From Priapulus caudatus (taxonomy: Eukaryota > Priapulida > Priapulimorpha > Priapulimorphida > Priapulidae): a stretch of DNA of 56,105 nt. Location of the stretch: NCBI RefSeq assembly GCF_000485595.1, contig NW_014577062.1, positions 823,173 through 879,277 of the forward strand, written 5' to 3'. The notes under the pieces are model-generated. The model searched no databases, had not been told where the DNA came from, and saw nothing but the letters and a program-made list of their open reading frames with translations. Positions within the stretch are counted from its first letter, which is position 1. Every line of letters starts with the position of its first letter. Of the stretch, positions 44,200 through 54,312 are shown piece by piece. The position numbers and the translations under genes were made by a program.

Positions 44200-46680
44200 T
44201 AAACACACACGACCTTACAGAGGCACTTACAAACACACACGACCTTACATAGGCACATAGCAAACACACACGAGCCTACTACATAGGCACGATCAAACAC
44301 ACACGACCTTATCATAGGCACGTACAACACCACACGACCTTACATCAGGCGACGTCACAAACACACAGCGACTTACATATGCGCACTGTAACACAGACTT
44401 ACATACACTGACAAACACAGGCCTTACATAGGCATGTACAAACACACACGACCTTACATAGGCATGTACAAACACACACGACCTTACATAGGCACGTACA
44501 AACACACACGACCTTACATAAGGCACGTACAAACACACACACCTTACATAGGCACGTAAAACACACACGACGCTTACATAGGCATGTACAACACACACGA
44601 CCTTACATAAGGCACGTACAAACACACACGACCTACAATAGGCATGTACAAACACACCACGACCTTACATAGGCACGTACAAACACACACGACCTTACAT
44701 AGGCACGTACAAACACACACGACCTTACATAGGCACGTACAAAACACACACGACCTTTACATAGGGACGTACAAACACAACGCCCTTACATAGGCACGTA
44801 CAAACACCATCACGACCTTACATAGGCACGTTACAAACACACACGACCTTACATAGGCAGCGTACAACAACACACACGCCCTCTACATAGGCGCATGTAC
44901 AAACAAACACACCCTTACATAGGCACGTACAAACAGCACACGACCTTACGATAGGCCACGCTACAAACACACACAACCTTACATAGGCACGTACAAAACA
45001 CAACGACCATTACATTAGGCGACGTACAAACACACACGACCTTACATAGGCACGCTTACAAACACACAGCGACCTTACATTTAGGCACGTAACAAACACA
45101 CACGACCTTACATAGGCAGTACAAACACAACACGACGCTTACATAGGCACCGTCAAACACCACACGGTGCTTTACATAAGGCCACTACCAAACCACACAC
45201 CGACCTTACATAGTGTCGATATGTTACAAACACACAACGACCTATACCATAGGGCCACTTTACAAACACACACAACCTTACATAGGGCACGTTACAAACA
45301 CACACGACCTTACATAGGCACGTACAAACACACACGACCTTACATAGGCATGTACAAACACACACGACCTTACATAGGCACGTACAAACACACACGACAC
45401 TTACAATAGGGCACGTACATAACACACACGACCTTACATAGGCACGACAAACACACACGGCCTTACATAGGCATGTTTAACAACACACACGACCTTACAT
45501 AAGGCACGTACAGAACAACACGCACCTTACATAGGCGTACAACCACACCCCCCCCCCCCCCCCCCCCACGACCTTACATAGCACGTACAAACACCACACG
45601 GCCTTACATAGGGATGTTACAAACACAACGACGCTTACATAGGCATGTACAAACACACACGTACCGTACATAGGCACGTTTACAAAACCACACACGACCT
45701 TACATAGCATTGTACGCAAACCACACACGACCTACATAGGCACGTACACAACACACACGACCTTACATAGGCATGCTACAAACACACACGGGCCAATTAC
45801 ATAGGACGATACAAAACACACACGACCTTCAATAGGCACGTACAAACACGACACGACTTACATAAGGGCACGCTACAAACACCACACGCCTTACATAAGG
45901 CCACGTACAAACACACACGAGCCTTACATTAGGCACGTACAAACACACACGACCTTTACACTAGGCACGTACAAACACACACGACCTTACATAGGCGACA
46001 TGTACAAACACACACGACCTTACATAGGCACTTACACAACCACAACGACCCTTAGCATAGCACTACAAACCACACAACCTTACATAGGCACGTACAAACA
46101 CACGCCTTAACCATAGGGGACGTACAAACACACACGCCTCACATAGCGAACCGTACACAACACACACGACCTTACATAGGCATCGTACAAACACACACGA
46201 CCTTACATAGGACACGAAACGGCTACTAGCACACAACACACAACCTTACATAAGGAGATACAAACACACACGACCTTCAACAGGGACGTACAAAACACAC
46301 ACGACCTTACATAGGGAGCTTACAAAACACACACGACCTTACATAGCGGCACGTACAACACAGCACACGACCTTACATAGCAGTACAAACCAACACACGC
46401 CCTTACATAGGCAGGTACAAACACAACACGACCTTTACCATAGGGACGTACAAACACACACCGCCTATACATAGGCACGTACGAGGAACACACACGGCCT
46501 ATTACATAGGCATGTACAAACACACACGCCCTTACATAGGCACGTACAAACACACACGACCTTACATAGGCACGTACAAACACACACGACCTTACATAGG
46601 CACGTACAAACACACACGACCTTACATAGGCACGTACAAACACACACGCCCTTACATAGGCACGTACAAACACACACCTA
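44199..46680. repeat. 30-bp satellite C, probable HPS1 intron 4
   Basis: About 80 tandem units of ACAAACACACACGACCTTAC + ATAGGCACGT, 30 bp. Units are clean at 44430-44520, 45300-45400 and 46500-46670, with scattered indels elsewhere and a poly-C run at 45547-45567. The array begins at GTAAAC, right after the last HPS1 codons, and ends in CACACACCTAG|CGGTGAAG. The whole interval therefore reads as an intron made only of satellite. Each unit also carries a donor-like GTACAAAC and an acceptor-like CTTACATAG. Confidence 0.9.
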
Positions 46681-46742
46681 GCGGTGAAGACACGGCAAGA
46701 AATGCCAAGAAACGCACAATGACGAACACACCCAGTAGATGA
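46681..46742 (+). CDS. HPS1: Possible HPS1 terminal exon 5
   Basis: After the acceptor CCTAG the sequence reads GEDTARNAKKRTMTNTPSR and stops at TGA 46740-46742. It is in phase with exon 4 if that splices at CTGCG|GTAAAC (Arg codon shared). The 20-residue basic tail has no counterpart in human HPS1. Support is therefore the splice sites, the phase, and the AATAAA 98 bp downstream, not homology. Confidence 0.5.
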
Positions 46743-46839
46743 CATGCACAGTGATGGAAACAACCATTCTTGAACATATTTGTTCATAAGTGTTTTACGA
46801 TATTTACATTGATAGTGCTCAGATATGACCTCAGCAAGG

Positions 46840-46845
46840 AATAAA
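46840..46845 (+). terminator. Polyadenylation signal AATAAA
   Basis: AATAAA followed by a GTTTTGG G/T-rich stretch, 98 bp after the presumed HPS1 stop. It fits a 3' UTR end at about 46860. Confidence 0.6.
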
Positions 46846-46869
46846 GTTTTGGTAGGTAGGCTTAAGGAC

Positions 46870-48600
46870 TAGTTGCATGTTCGTGGTGAAAAGGCACATA
46901 TGAACATATACTACATGTGAGTCCTGATGAAATTCTAAATATTATAAATTAAGCTGATAAATATTAATGAAATGCATTTTTCAGGAATTTTGTTTATTCA
47001 TAGATGTGTAAAATGGTGCTTTATGTATGCTTTTATCAGGAGTACATTAACCTGTTGATGTACTTTTGATATTATGATGGTGCAAATTTATGTTAGAATT
47101 TATTTTATAATACTGGTAATTGACTGTGGTGGCAAATAATTTACAGAACGTATAATCTAAATAATGCTAGTCAGTCCATAAAATCTTGAACTAATATTGA
47201 ATAACTTCTGAATATCTGTATATATGTAACAGAGAATGTTCTAGGCAAGCAACATGAAATATAAAATGAAGAGTAAGAAGTAAGGTAAATTGCATTATCG
47301 CAGTTATTTTTGTACTGATGTTTTACAAATTTGGTCTGTGGAGTGACTGCAAATTCGAATAGTACTAGGAATCCTAATAAAAACGTTATAATTCGTATAA
47401 AAGTGTTGTTTCTATGTGTGTTTCCTTTGCATAACTTGTGTTCTAACAAATTTGCACCCATCCTGTGTCTCACACATGGTGCTCTGCATAATAGTAATAA
47501 TTAATAAACAGGCTGCAAGTAAACACAAGTAAACCGACCATCATACATTTTCGAATTAATTTATTTAAGTTAACATACGATACAGCTGCAACATAGCACA
47601 TCCAGAAAAGAAAAATTCGGGAAACCAACTACGTGTTGCTGCAACATGAAAAACTGGCCTGAAAAATATTGAGATTATAAATTATGCACATCTACTTCGA
47701 ATATTAAAGCGTACTATCCTAGAGATAAATTGCAAAGACGAAGGTATCCTAGAGGTATCACGCCCAAGCGAACACAACGTTTCGTTGTATCTTTATGCTT
47801 CTTCAGGTGCAAGTGGGATCCTGCGGTGCTACATGGTACCGAACAGAGGGCCTTATCATGTTCACCACTGCCTTTATCACGTCCACTTCTAACCCTGTTA
47901 GCCCCACCGTGCCGGCACATTGGCAGACAACAAGCAATAGCTGCACAGTGGGCTTCCCCTTGAATGCCCCTTTTCAAAAAATTGAATAAAAAAATTCGAA
48001 AGAAAGTGCGCAAAGAAAAGTATACTTACACAGGTGCATGCATACACACAAGTAGTTACCTCTACTTTAGTAGATACTAACTAACGTGAGGGAAGTGAAG
48101 CTGAGTGCTACCTTTTTTTATAGATAAACGTATTTACTGCCTTGCCATTCCAAGTTGAATTATTTACCTTATTACTCCATACGTTTGTACAATAATTGTC
48201 TGTATGTCAACACTCATTTGAAAGGACAGTCGGCTGGTAACAATCCATATATATTAAAAGGGAACAACATTCCGATTGTTACAATTTTAACCCAATACTG
48301 CATACCCAACACAACAAAAATTCTATGCAACATGCTTCAGACGAAAGGGGTCAGTATATCTAAGTATATCTACACATCCCATGATAAAAATGTTTTTTGT
48401 TGATAGTTACAGAAGGAGTTCACTCACAATCACACGTTGGTTAAACAACATGGTGGTGCTTCATACAAATCCCAGCTAATGGCAACCAATCTCATAGTAA
48501 TTACTGATGACCAATCCACTGGAATTTGGGGAAATTACAGATAACTATTGTGGACGAGGGAGGGTGGGACTTTCCATGCAATATGCATGTGCACGAGCTT
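46870..48600. other. Intergenic DNA between converging HPS1 and UBE4B
   Basis: AT-rich. An open frame at 47795-47989 (+) and one at 47714-48013 (-) overlap; neither matches a family I know. No RNA genes seen. Confidence 0.45.
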
Positions 48601-48602
48601 TC

Positions 48603-48658
48603 CTAAATGACCACCTTGTCCTTCATCCAGTTGACAATTTTCTCTTTAAGTTCGGTAG
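48603..48658 (-). CDS. UBE4B: UBE4B-like E4 ligase, last exon
   Basis: Acceptor TTTTAG|CTACCG on the - strand. It encodes TELKEKIVNWMKDKVVI and ends at TAG (48603-48605). This matches the end of the U-box in UBE4B (PELKE.I..WM..K). It joins the previous exon in phase (MLEPA|TELKE). Confidence 0.85.
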
Positions 48659-48843
48659 CTAAAATCATAAAATTAATGACAGTCTAAGTCACAATCATCA
48701 ATATACAAATATTTTGAACATTTAATAAGCATTACAACAATAGAAAGTTAGTTGGGAAATGTGAGATTATGTAGAATAATTCCACTGACATTTCTCAGCA
48801 ACAAAAAACTTCCGATGCAGCTTCTTTTTTATTTCTAACTTAC

Positions 48844-48993
48844 CGGGTTCTAGCATGTCTTCAGTGAGTGGTTGTCTATTAAATGGATCTGTTGAGGAAT
48901 TTAGTAGATGCCTCAGTATTATGGGTCGATCCATTATTGTACCACTAGGTGGCAGCACAACTGGATCTACCATAATGGTATCCATTAGTGGGT
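48844..48993 (-). CDS. UBE4B: UBE4B-like E4 ligase, U-box exon
   Basis: Encodes [33 protein letters not shown] and [16 protein letters not shown]. This is the U-box, the E2-binding fold that lets E4/Ufd2 enzymes extend ubiquitin chains on pre-ubiquitinated substrates for p97/proteasome turnover. Sequence choices ([19 protein letters not shown]) fit UBE4B rather than UBE4A. One oddity is LPPSG where the family has LPSG, an in-frame one-residue insertion at the E2-contact loop. Bounded by TTCCAG|ACCCAC and CCCG|GTAAGT. Confidence 0.93.
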
Positions 48994-49122
48994 CTGGAAG
49001 AAATAGCATCAGTATCTTAGGCACTTAATTATAATTTTAACAAACGTTTAGCAATTTATCATTTGATCCTATTTTGTGTATATGTCATGTGTGGAATGAA
49101 ATGCTGTGTTTATTCAGCTTAC

Positions 49123-49297
49123 CTCTGAATTCATCTGGGGCATCACTGTAGTCAATATCCTTTTTCAACTTGGCAATCAAAATTGTATCTATTTTCGATG
49201 AAAGATGGCGGAACTGTGCAATCTCTGCCTCCGTCTTGATCAAGGATCTAGTCATCCTAACCACTGCATCATCAAATAACTCCTTCCTATAAGACCT
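49123..49297 (-). CDS. UBE4B: UBE4B-like E4 ligase, pre-U-box exon
   Basis: Bounded by TTTCAG|AGGTCT and AGAG|GTAAGC. Encodes RSYRKELFDDAVVRMTRSL, EIAQFRHLSSKIDTI and KKDIDYSDAPDEFR. These match the conserved UBE4B segment linking the Ufd2 core to the U-box (RSY.KELFEE..., IDYSDAPDEFRDPLMDT). It enters in phase 0 and joins the U-box exon through a split Asp codon. The exon that should precede it in the family, about 60 residues with LQQLCGPKC, was not found. Confidence 0.92.
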
Positions 49298-49470
49298 CTG
49301 AAATACATCAGATATTATTACAATTACATTTTCCAAATACACTGTGGAATATTACATGTATGCATCTACTATACTGACAATAATATTAAGAAATAACCGA
49401 TGTCAGATTTAATATTTAAATACAGACACTAAGGAAATCCCCACACAAATAAGACAAGTCACTGATGAGA

Positions 49471-49818
49471 TTATATTGTCCCTTTGAAGAGAGGAAACTG
49501 GGTAGGATCAGCTGTTGGCTGCACTACATCATTACTTAAGGCATTGATTCTCTCGCGTTTTATTGAATGTGTTCTCTGCAAATAAATGTTTACTGCATTT
49601 GGGATCAGATAATTTCACATATCAAATAACCAGACTGTTAACTTTTTAATTTGGATTTGCAGTTTGTTTTGTTTCATTGATAAAAGGAACAAAATGAAAT
49701 AGAAACCATGGCAACTAAATCCTCTATACCTTACTGCATATTTGGGATCAGTTCGCGTATCAAACGTAGTAACCACGATGGTAGCTTGCTTGAACATTGG
49801 ATTTGTAGAATACTTGTT
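49471..49818 (-). other. Possible unidentified exon pair
   Basis: On the - strand a frame with FKQATIVVTTFDTRTDPKYA ends at a donor GCA|GTAAGG (49735). A downstream acceptor TTTGCAG|AGAACA (49575) opens RTHSIKRERINALSNDV, then VQPTADPTQFPLFKGTI and a stop at 49471-49473. Phases match (0/0) and the composition looks protein-like, but I recognise no family. It could be chance or part of an unknown gene overlapping UBE4B's intron. Confidence 0.25.
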
Positions 49819-49876
49819 TTGCCGATACAAGAAACAGAATGGAACGGGAGCCTTAGCAAGCTCTTTGCTTCAATGG

Positions 49877-50188
49877 ACCCCGGCTATTTTCAGCTGAAAA
49901 CACAAATTGTCATTCCCATCCCTGTATATAAACGTCTACTGCAGGGTACAACACTTAGCGATATTTAGCAACACTAGACTGATAGTGACCCAATATTGTT
50001 ACAAGTGGCTGGTCTGAAAAAGTTGACTGTAAGATCTAATTCTATGTTAAAAAGTATCATTTTTAATTGTCTGCTCTCGGTACTTTGTGGCAGCATCAGT
50101 AACTGTTATTTCCGTACACTTATCTGCAAGTGTTTTGTAACTGGAGAATTATGGTGAATTCTATTATTAATTTGGAATTTTTGTACAG
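49877..50188 (+). repeat. CDIN1 intron 3, forward copy of duplicated block
   Basis: Homologous, in opposite orientation, to 39705-40018. It begins inside the GGCTATTTTCAGCTGAAAAC...CCATCCCTG repeat. This is the left edge of a CDIN1/HPS1 segment lying within the - strand UBE4B gene. Confidence 0.8.
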
Positions 50189-50515
50189 AAACAAAAGATT
50201 GCCTTCCTAGGAGAGGAGGACATGCGTGAGCGAGGCTTTGACAAGACTCCAGATTTTAAACTTGAAGTGCCAATTTCTGTGGATGGTTATGTTGTGAACT
50301 GGATCGAAAGTAAAGCTTTATTTGGTGACCCAGCGAGCCACAAATGTTACCTCAAGGACCAGTTCTGGAGCTATTGGAATAGATTTGGACCTGGCCTTGT
50401 AATATATTGGTTTGGCTTCATTGATGAGCTTGACACAAACAGAGACAAAGGCATATTACTGTTCGACAAATTTCCTGAAAACTTTGTGTATTTTGATGCT
50501 TCGTCACTGACTTAG
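50189..50515 (+). CDS. CDIN1: CDIN1 exon 4 (nuclease core, last exon)
   Basis: Acceptor TTGTACAG|AAACAAAAG, stop TAG at 50513. Encodes the catalytic core: [13 protein letters not shown] and [12 protein letters not shown] carry the D...E-x-K residues of a PD-(D/E)XK nuclease, followed by [20 protein letters not shown], almost identical to human CDIN1. With exons 1-3 the protein is about 285 residues (human 281). In the cell CDIN1 binds codanin-1, linked to histone chaperone handling and congenital dyserythropoietic anaemia in humans. The exon lies 12 kb from exon 3, on the far side of HPS1 exons 2-5, which is impossible for a normal gene order. Confidence 0.92.
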   Translation, partial: KQKIAFLGEEDMRERGFDKTPDFKLEVPISVDGYVVNWIESKALFGDPASHKCYLKDQFWSYWNRFGPGLVIYWFGFIDELDTNRDKGILLFDKFPENFVYFDASSLT

Positions 50516-50564
50516 TGGATTATCGTGTTTGTTGACTTGACAGGTACCTGACTGCTTAGTCGGG

Positions 50565-50570
50565 CAATAA
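50565..50570 (+). terminator. Polyadenylation signal AATAAA after CDIN1
   Basis: AATAAA about 50 bp after the CDIN1 stop and only 60 bp before the HPS1 start codon. The two transcription units therefore almost touch. Confidence 0.6.
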
Positions 50571-50629
50571 ATCTGTGCACAGCTGCACTTTCTGTTATAC
50601 GCTCTTTGCACTGCGACGACCGGTAAAGG

Positions 50630-51961
50630 ATGAAAGGGCTGTTTATCTTCAGTGATGTCAATGACATCGTGTTCTTTCACGGCGACGACGAATTTGTTGA
50701 TTACATCAACGAGAGAGCGAAAGAGCTGAAGCTGCTGGACCCGGGATTGATGGACGAGGGGAGCGAAGAGGTCGATCTCACCGTGCTGCTGCAGCTGTTC
50801 AGCCCCATGGTCGTGTCGCACCGCTTCATGCAGCAGCAGCTGCAGCAGCCGTACATGTGCCTGCGCACGGAGAACAACTTCCTCTTCACGTTCCGGCAGT
50901 TCTCCGGGCAGCTGTACATGGCCGCGAACGGCGACGGCGACGAGACGGACGCGTTCCTCGCGCGCAAGCTCTCCACGCTCCACCACATACTGCTCTTCCT
51001 CTACGGCCACGCCGCCGGCGCCATCGTCAAGCCCGAGCGCACGAGTGAGCGGCGGCAGCGCTGGAGCTTCGTTGCCGCGCTGCTCGCGACCTGGGCCGAC
51101 CTGCAGCGGCACGAGCAGGCGTTCATGGCGGACGCCGTCGAGCGGCTGCGCTCGAAGCAGGCGCTGAGCGCGCGCACGGTGCGGCTCGCCGAGACCGCGC
51201 TCGGCAAGCTGCGCTCGAGCGTGGACGCGAGCGCGCACCACGCGCTGCTTGTCGTCGACACCAAGCTGCTCGCGCAGTACTCGTGCGGCGGCGCCGCGGG
51301 CCTGCACGCGTCCGACATGCTGATGCTCGTCGCGCTGCTGCAGAGCTGCTTCGCGGGTGAGCGTCGGCACGGCAGCGGCTGCAGCAGCCTCTCAGACAGC
51401 GGCGGCGAGCGCTTCTACACGCCGGCGGCGTCGCCGCGTCGCGCGTCCCCCGCCACGTCGCCGCGTCGCGCGTCCCCCGCCGCGTCGCGGCTTGAGCTCG
51501 ACGCGATGTTCGTGCCGAACGCCGACCTCTCGCTCAATTACTCGCACACGTGGTCGGACCTCGACGCCGAGTTCTCGCGCAGCGGCGGCCGCTCAACGAC
51601 GCAGAGCCCGCGGCTGAGCGTCTCCGAGGACGACTACCAGTGCGTCGGCGTCTACCTGTCCGGCGGCGCGGCGGCGTGCACGCCCGCCGTCGCTCACTGT
51701 CTGCGCGTCGCCGCCGGCATCTCGCTCGTTGTCGTCGGCAACAACGAGCGCGACCGCACGCCCGCAGCAATCGCCGCGTCGCTGGCCGCCATCGACGACC
51801 TCCTGCGACTGCGCACGACAGCGGCAGGGGGCGCCGCCGAGCCGCTCGAGAAGAGCGTGCGCCAGGTGCTGGATGCGAGGAGGCGGGCTGCCGGCTACGA
51901 GGCGCCGGAGAAGGTGTGGCGCGGCGTGCAGGCCGCGAGGGACGCGGTGCTGGCCGCCGGC
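50630..51961 (+). CDS. HPS1: HPS1 exon 1 (N-terminal longin domain and linker)
   Basis: A single 444-codon exon for the first two thirds of HPS1, which pairs with HPS4 as BLOC-3, the exchange factor for Rab32/38. MKGLFIFSDVNDIVFF opens the first longin-like domain; MCLRTENNFLFTFRQFSGQL and YMAANGDGDETDAFLARKL match human CFSTENGNFLYVLHLFG and AINGD.TE. Further on, ALLVVDTKLLAQYS matches AFLLVHSKLLAFYS. Residues 265-285 hold a tandem Ser-Pro-Arg-Arg-Ala repeat in the disordered linker. The exon is about 70% GC with dense CpG, unlike its neighbours. Homology and the match to the inverted copy both stop at 51961, where the sequence switches to an unrelated repeat, so the last 11 codons of the open frame are not HPS1. 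Confidence 0.92.
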
Positions 51962-52817
51962 GAATCAAACACTTCATTCACATACCAAAAATGAGCAAAA
52001 TCCGTTGAACCTGAACTGACTTAGTGGCAATTCCTATTTTTGCCAAAAAATTGCCGTGGCTCGAAAGTACGTCGACTGGTGTAATACAGAAGGAAAGAGA
52101 AGATGATAACAATAACGATAAAGCAGACAGAAATATGAGAATTGTATAATAACCGAATGTAGGCAGAATTAGGGGCAGGCCCTTTGTGTAAACGCAGGTC
52201 CACAACGCGCGTTGACCGCGTACGTGGTAGCCAATGAGAGAGCAACCCACGCAGCGTGACCATAACCTAAAACAATAGGACGCAGTATAAAAACCTTTGT
52301 CCACGCAGCCCGGGCACCTCAGTCGTCTCTGCTATTTGCTGATTAACACAACTACGTCTTACTGTTTACTGCCGCTACCAACGTTTGATATGTAAGTTCT
52401 GTTTGTATGCCGCGTACACATCTGTACACGTTCTGCTCATTACATGGGCACATATTATATGTTATCGTCATTCTTGATCAGTAAAGATGTTTGTGCTTTA
52501 ACCACGTACCTGCATCGTTCAGTAACTTGTGTATGATGCGTTCAGCGATATCTCTAATAATATACGTAGCCCACTCATACGATCACGGATAACAGACGGC
52601 TAAGGAAGTCATTATTACACTGGCGTGCTCCAAAATAGGACGTTCAAACCTCTCCCATAGCAGTAACAACTACACCCAATTTCAAACATGTGGGTCAAAC
52701 GGTTCCTGAGTTATCGTTAACCGTAGCCAAATGTTGACGGAAGGACGGACGAACGGACGGACGTACGACGGACGACGACCCATGGCAATAGCTCAGCTTG
52801 ACGATGTCAAGGTGAGC
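51962..52817 (+). repeat. About 850-bp dispersed repeat, copy 1
   Basis: Closely similar to 55270-56105, with scattered one-base differences. It begins at ACTTCATTC(A/C)CATACCAAAA, runs through a core-promoter-like segment, an AAACGGTTCCTGAGTT stretch and GACGGAAGGACGGACG, and closes on CAAGGTGAGCTAAAAAT. The 3' tail is shared with 29990-30272. It joins HPS1 coding sequence abruptly at 51961. Confidence 0.85.
52231..52392 (+). promoter_or_regulatory. Core-promoter-like cassette in repeat copy 1
   Basis: GTAGCCAATGAG (CCAAT box) at about 52228, GTATAAAAACC (TATA box at 52286) and CCTCAGTCGTC (initiator, A at 52321), then a 71-bp leader closing on a consensus donor GATAT|GTAAGTTCT at 52391/52392. 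The order and spacing are those of an animal Pol II promoter with a short non-coding first exon. Function is inferred only. Confidence 0.5.
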
Positions 52818-53085
52818 TAAAAATTTAGCAAATGTTTTTTGGTTTGGATTAGTTTGTTAATCAACACGGAACAGATTACTACAGATTAACCATTCGAACC
52901 TACGCAGACTCGTCTCATTGCGTTTTAGATTTTAACATCTTACTAATACTGTTCAATGAATAAAACATCATTACGCTTGTACTTATTTAAAAAAAAAACT
53001 AATGAAACTTTCACACAAAAGAAAACTATTACGCAATTAAAGATCAACCTTAAAATCGTAAATTTCTATTGTTTCGGCTGCTTAC
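52818..53085. other. UBE4B-like intron, AT-rich
   Basis: No feature beyond A/T runs. Confidence 0.5.
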
Positions 53086-53230
53086 ACGAGATTGCTTGTC
53101 CCACTCTTCTTTATTCTCCATCATCGACTGGATTTCGTTGATCTTTTTTAGCGAATCCAAGCTCTCATCCAAGAGGAATGTCGTGTCGTTCATGAGCATG
53201 TTGACGAACCTCACAAATTGCTTACCAGAC
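53086..53230 (-). CDS. UBE4B: UBE4B-like E4 ligase, core exon B
   Basis: Bounded by CCTATAG|GTCTGG and TCTCGT|GTAAGC on the - strand. Encodes [34 protein letters not shown] and [10 protein letters not shown], nearly identical to the Ufd2 core of human UBE4B. The two-base carry from exon A (53573) fits. The phase-0 exit fits exon C (DQQQNRQ), but C lies at 54313, upstream instead of downstream. Confidence 0.92.
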
Positions 53231-53572
53231 CTATAGGAGGCATCAAGCATCCTCAGTCAGTTGCAAATCCATTACTTCACACTATAGTTTTTTTCATCGT
53301 GGTAACTACAAATATATACTCAATGATATACGTATAACACATTATATAATACATAACAAACGTGGGCATTTGCATATACATATACCAAAGTAGAAGTATT
53401 GAAGAATATGAAATCAGCATATGTAAATAACCAAAAGACCAATAGTATGCTAAATTTAGAAATTCATTTGAAGAATATTAAATAAGCATATGTAAATAAC
53501 CAGAAGACCAATGGTATGCTAAATTTCGAAATAAATTCAATTGGTTAGAAAAGCCTTCTATATCTTACTCAC

Positions 53573-53699
53573 GCTGACTCCTGAATGGTTGCTTGCTGAT
53601 GGCCAGGATTCTGCCACAGTCCCTTGAAGATGACACTTATGTGGTAGCGAATGCTGAACTTATCATAAAACTCACTACTTGCTCCTGTTGTCTCAATAT
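53573..53699 (-). CDS. UBE4B: UBE4B-like E4 ligase, core exon A
   Basis: Bounded by GCTGCAG|ATATTG and GTCAGC|GTGAGT. Encodes IETTGASSEFYDKFSIRYH, ISVIFKGLWQNPGHQ and ATIQESA, matching human UBE4B ([27 protein letters not shown]). It joins exon B in frame. The preceding exons were not found in this window. Confidence 0.92.
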
Positions 53700-54177
53700 C
53701 TGCAGCAACAAACATGACAGCAGGGTAACCAATGTTAAGAACCCTCAGCATTCTAGCAATCAACACACTGGCATTGCATGCACTCACTTACACCAAGTTT
53801 TAACACAGCAAACAAAGTAATAACGGACAGAGATTTTGCATCACGATAAAATAGGTATCAAGGATGCTACATTCCACATTTTAATAGGCTGATGCCATCA
53901 AGAAACGAGTGTAAATGTAACAGCATGTTCAATGAGGATTCGCTGCAGGAGCTGCAGAAGAAAGTGAATGTAAGCAGAAGTGTCACAGCAGTAAGTTAGA
54001 AGGAAGTGAGACACAGTGGCAGGGTAAGTGACCTGGTTTTGGTACGCTGCGCACCTTCTCCCCAAGATGTGTAAGTAGACCATGTTTGGTCACGCTAGGT
54101 CAATTACGAGTCGAGTTATAGAGCGGAAGGGAAAGTGTTTGCGGTGGCGGCGGCGGCTGGAGAGACATGAAACCATA
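53700..54177. other. Non-coding DNA between UBE4B-like exons
   Basis: No exon recognised. A - strand frame at about 53890-54000 (FLLQLLQRILIEH) has no family match. A GGCGGTGGCGGCGGCGG patch lies at about 54140. Confidence 0.45.
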
Positions 54178-54208
54178 GTATCCCCGCCGACTTCGTCGCG
54201 GGGGATAC
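54178..54208. repeat. 31-bp hairpin GTATCCCCGCC...GGGGGATAC
   Basis: GTATCCCCGCCGAC / GTCGCGGGGGATAC with a 3-bp loop. The tips resemble the TATCCCCCGGGCG arms of the element at 56-186. Confidence 0.65.
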
Positions 54209-54312
54209 AATTACCACTGAATTATTACTGAAATCAGAGAAATTAGTCTGAGATTTTTTTTAGGTCTAGCGATCGTGTATATGCTACTTGCAGCAGGAAG
54301 GCATATTCTCAC

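Noticed and set aside
44199-46680. Cys/Val/Arg-rich and His/Thr-rich open frames over 2.4 kb, resembling a repetitive protein
   Set aside because: The 30-bp unit keeps frames open by arithmetic. Indels break each frame repeatedly, and the interval reads better as an intron.
50504-51370. 288-codon open frame antisense to HPS1 exon 1
   Set aside because: A shadow of a GC-rich coding exon with strong third-position bias. Sense homology to HPS1 is clear and the antisense shows none.
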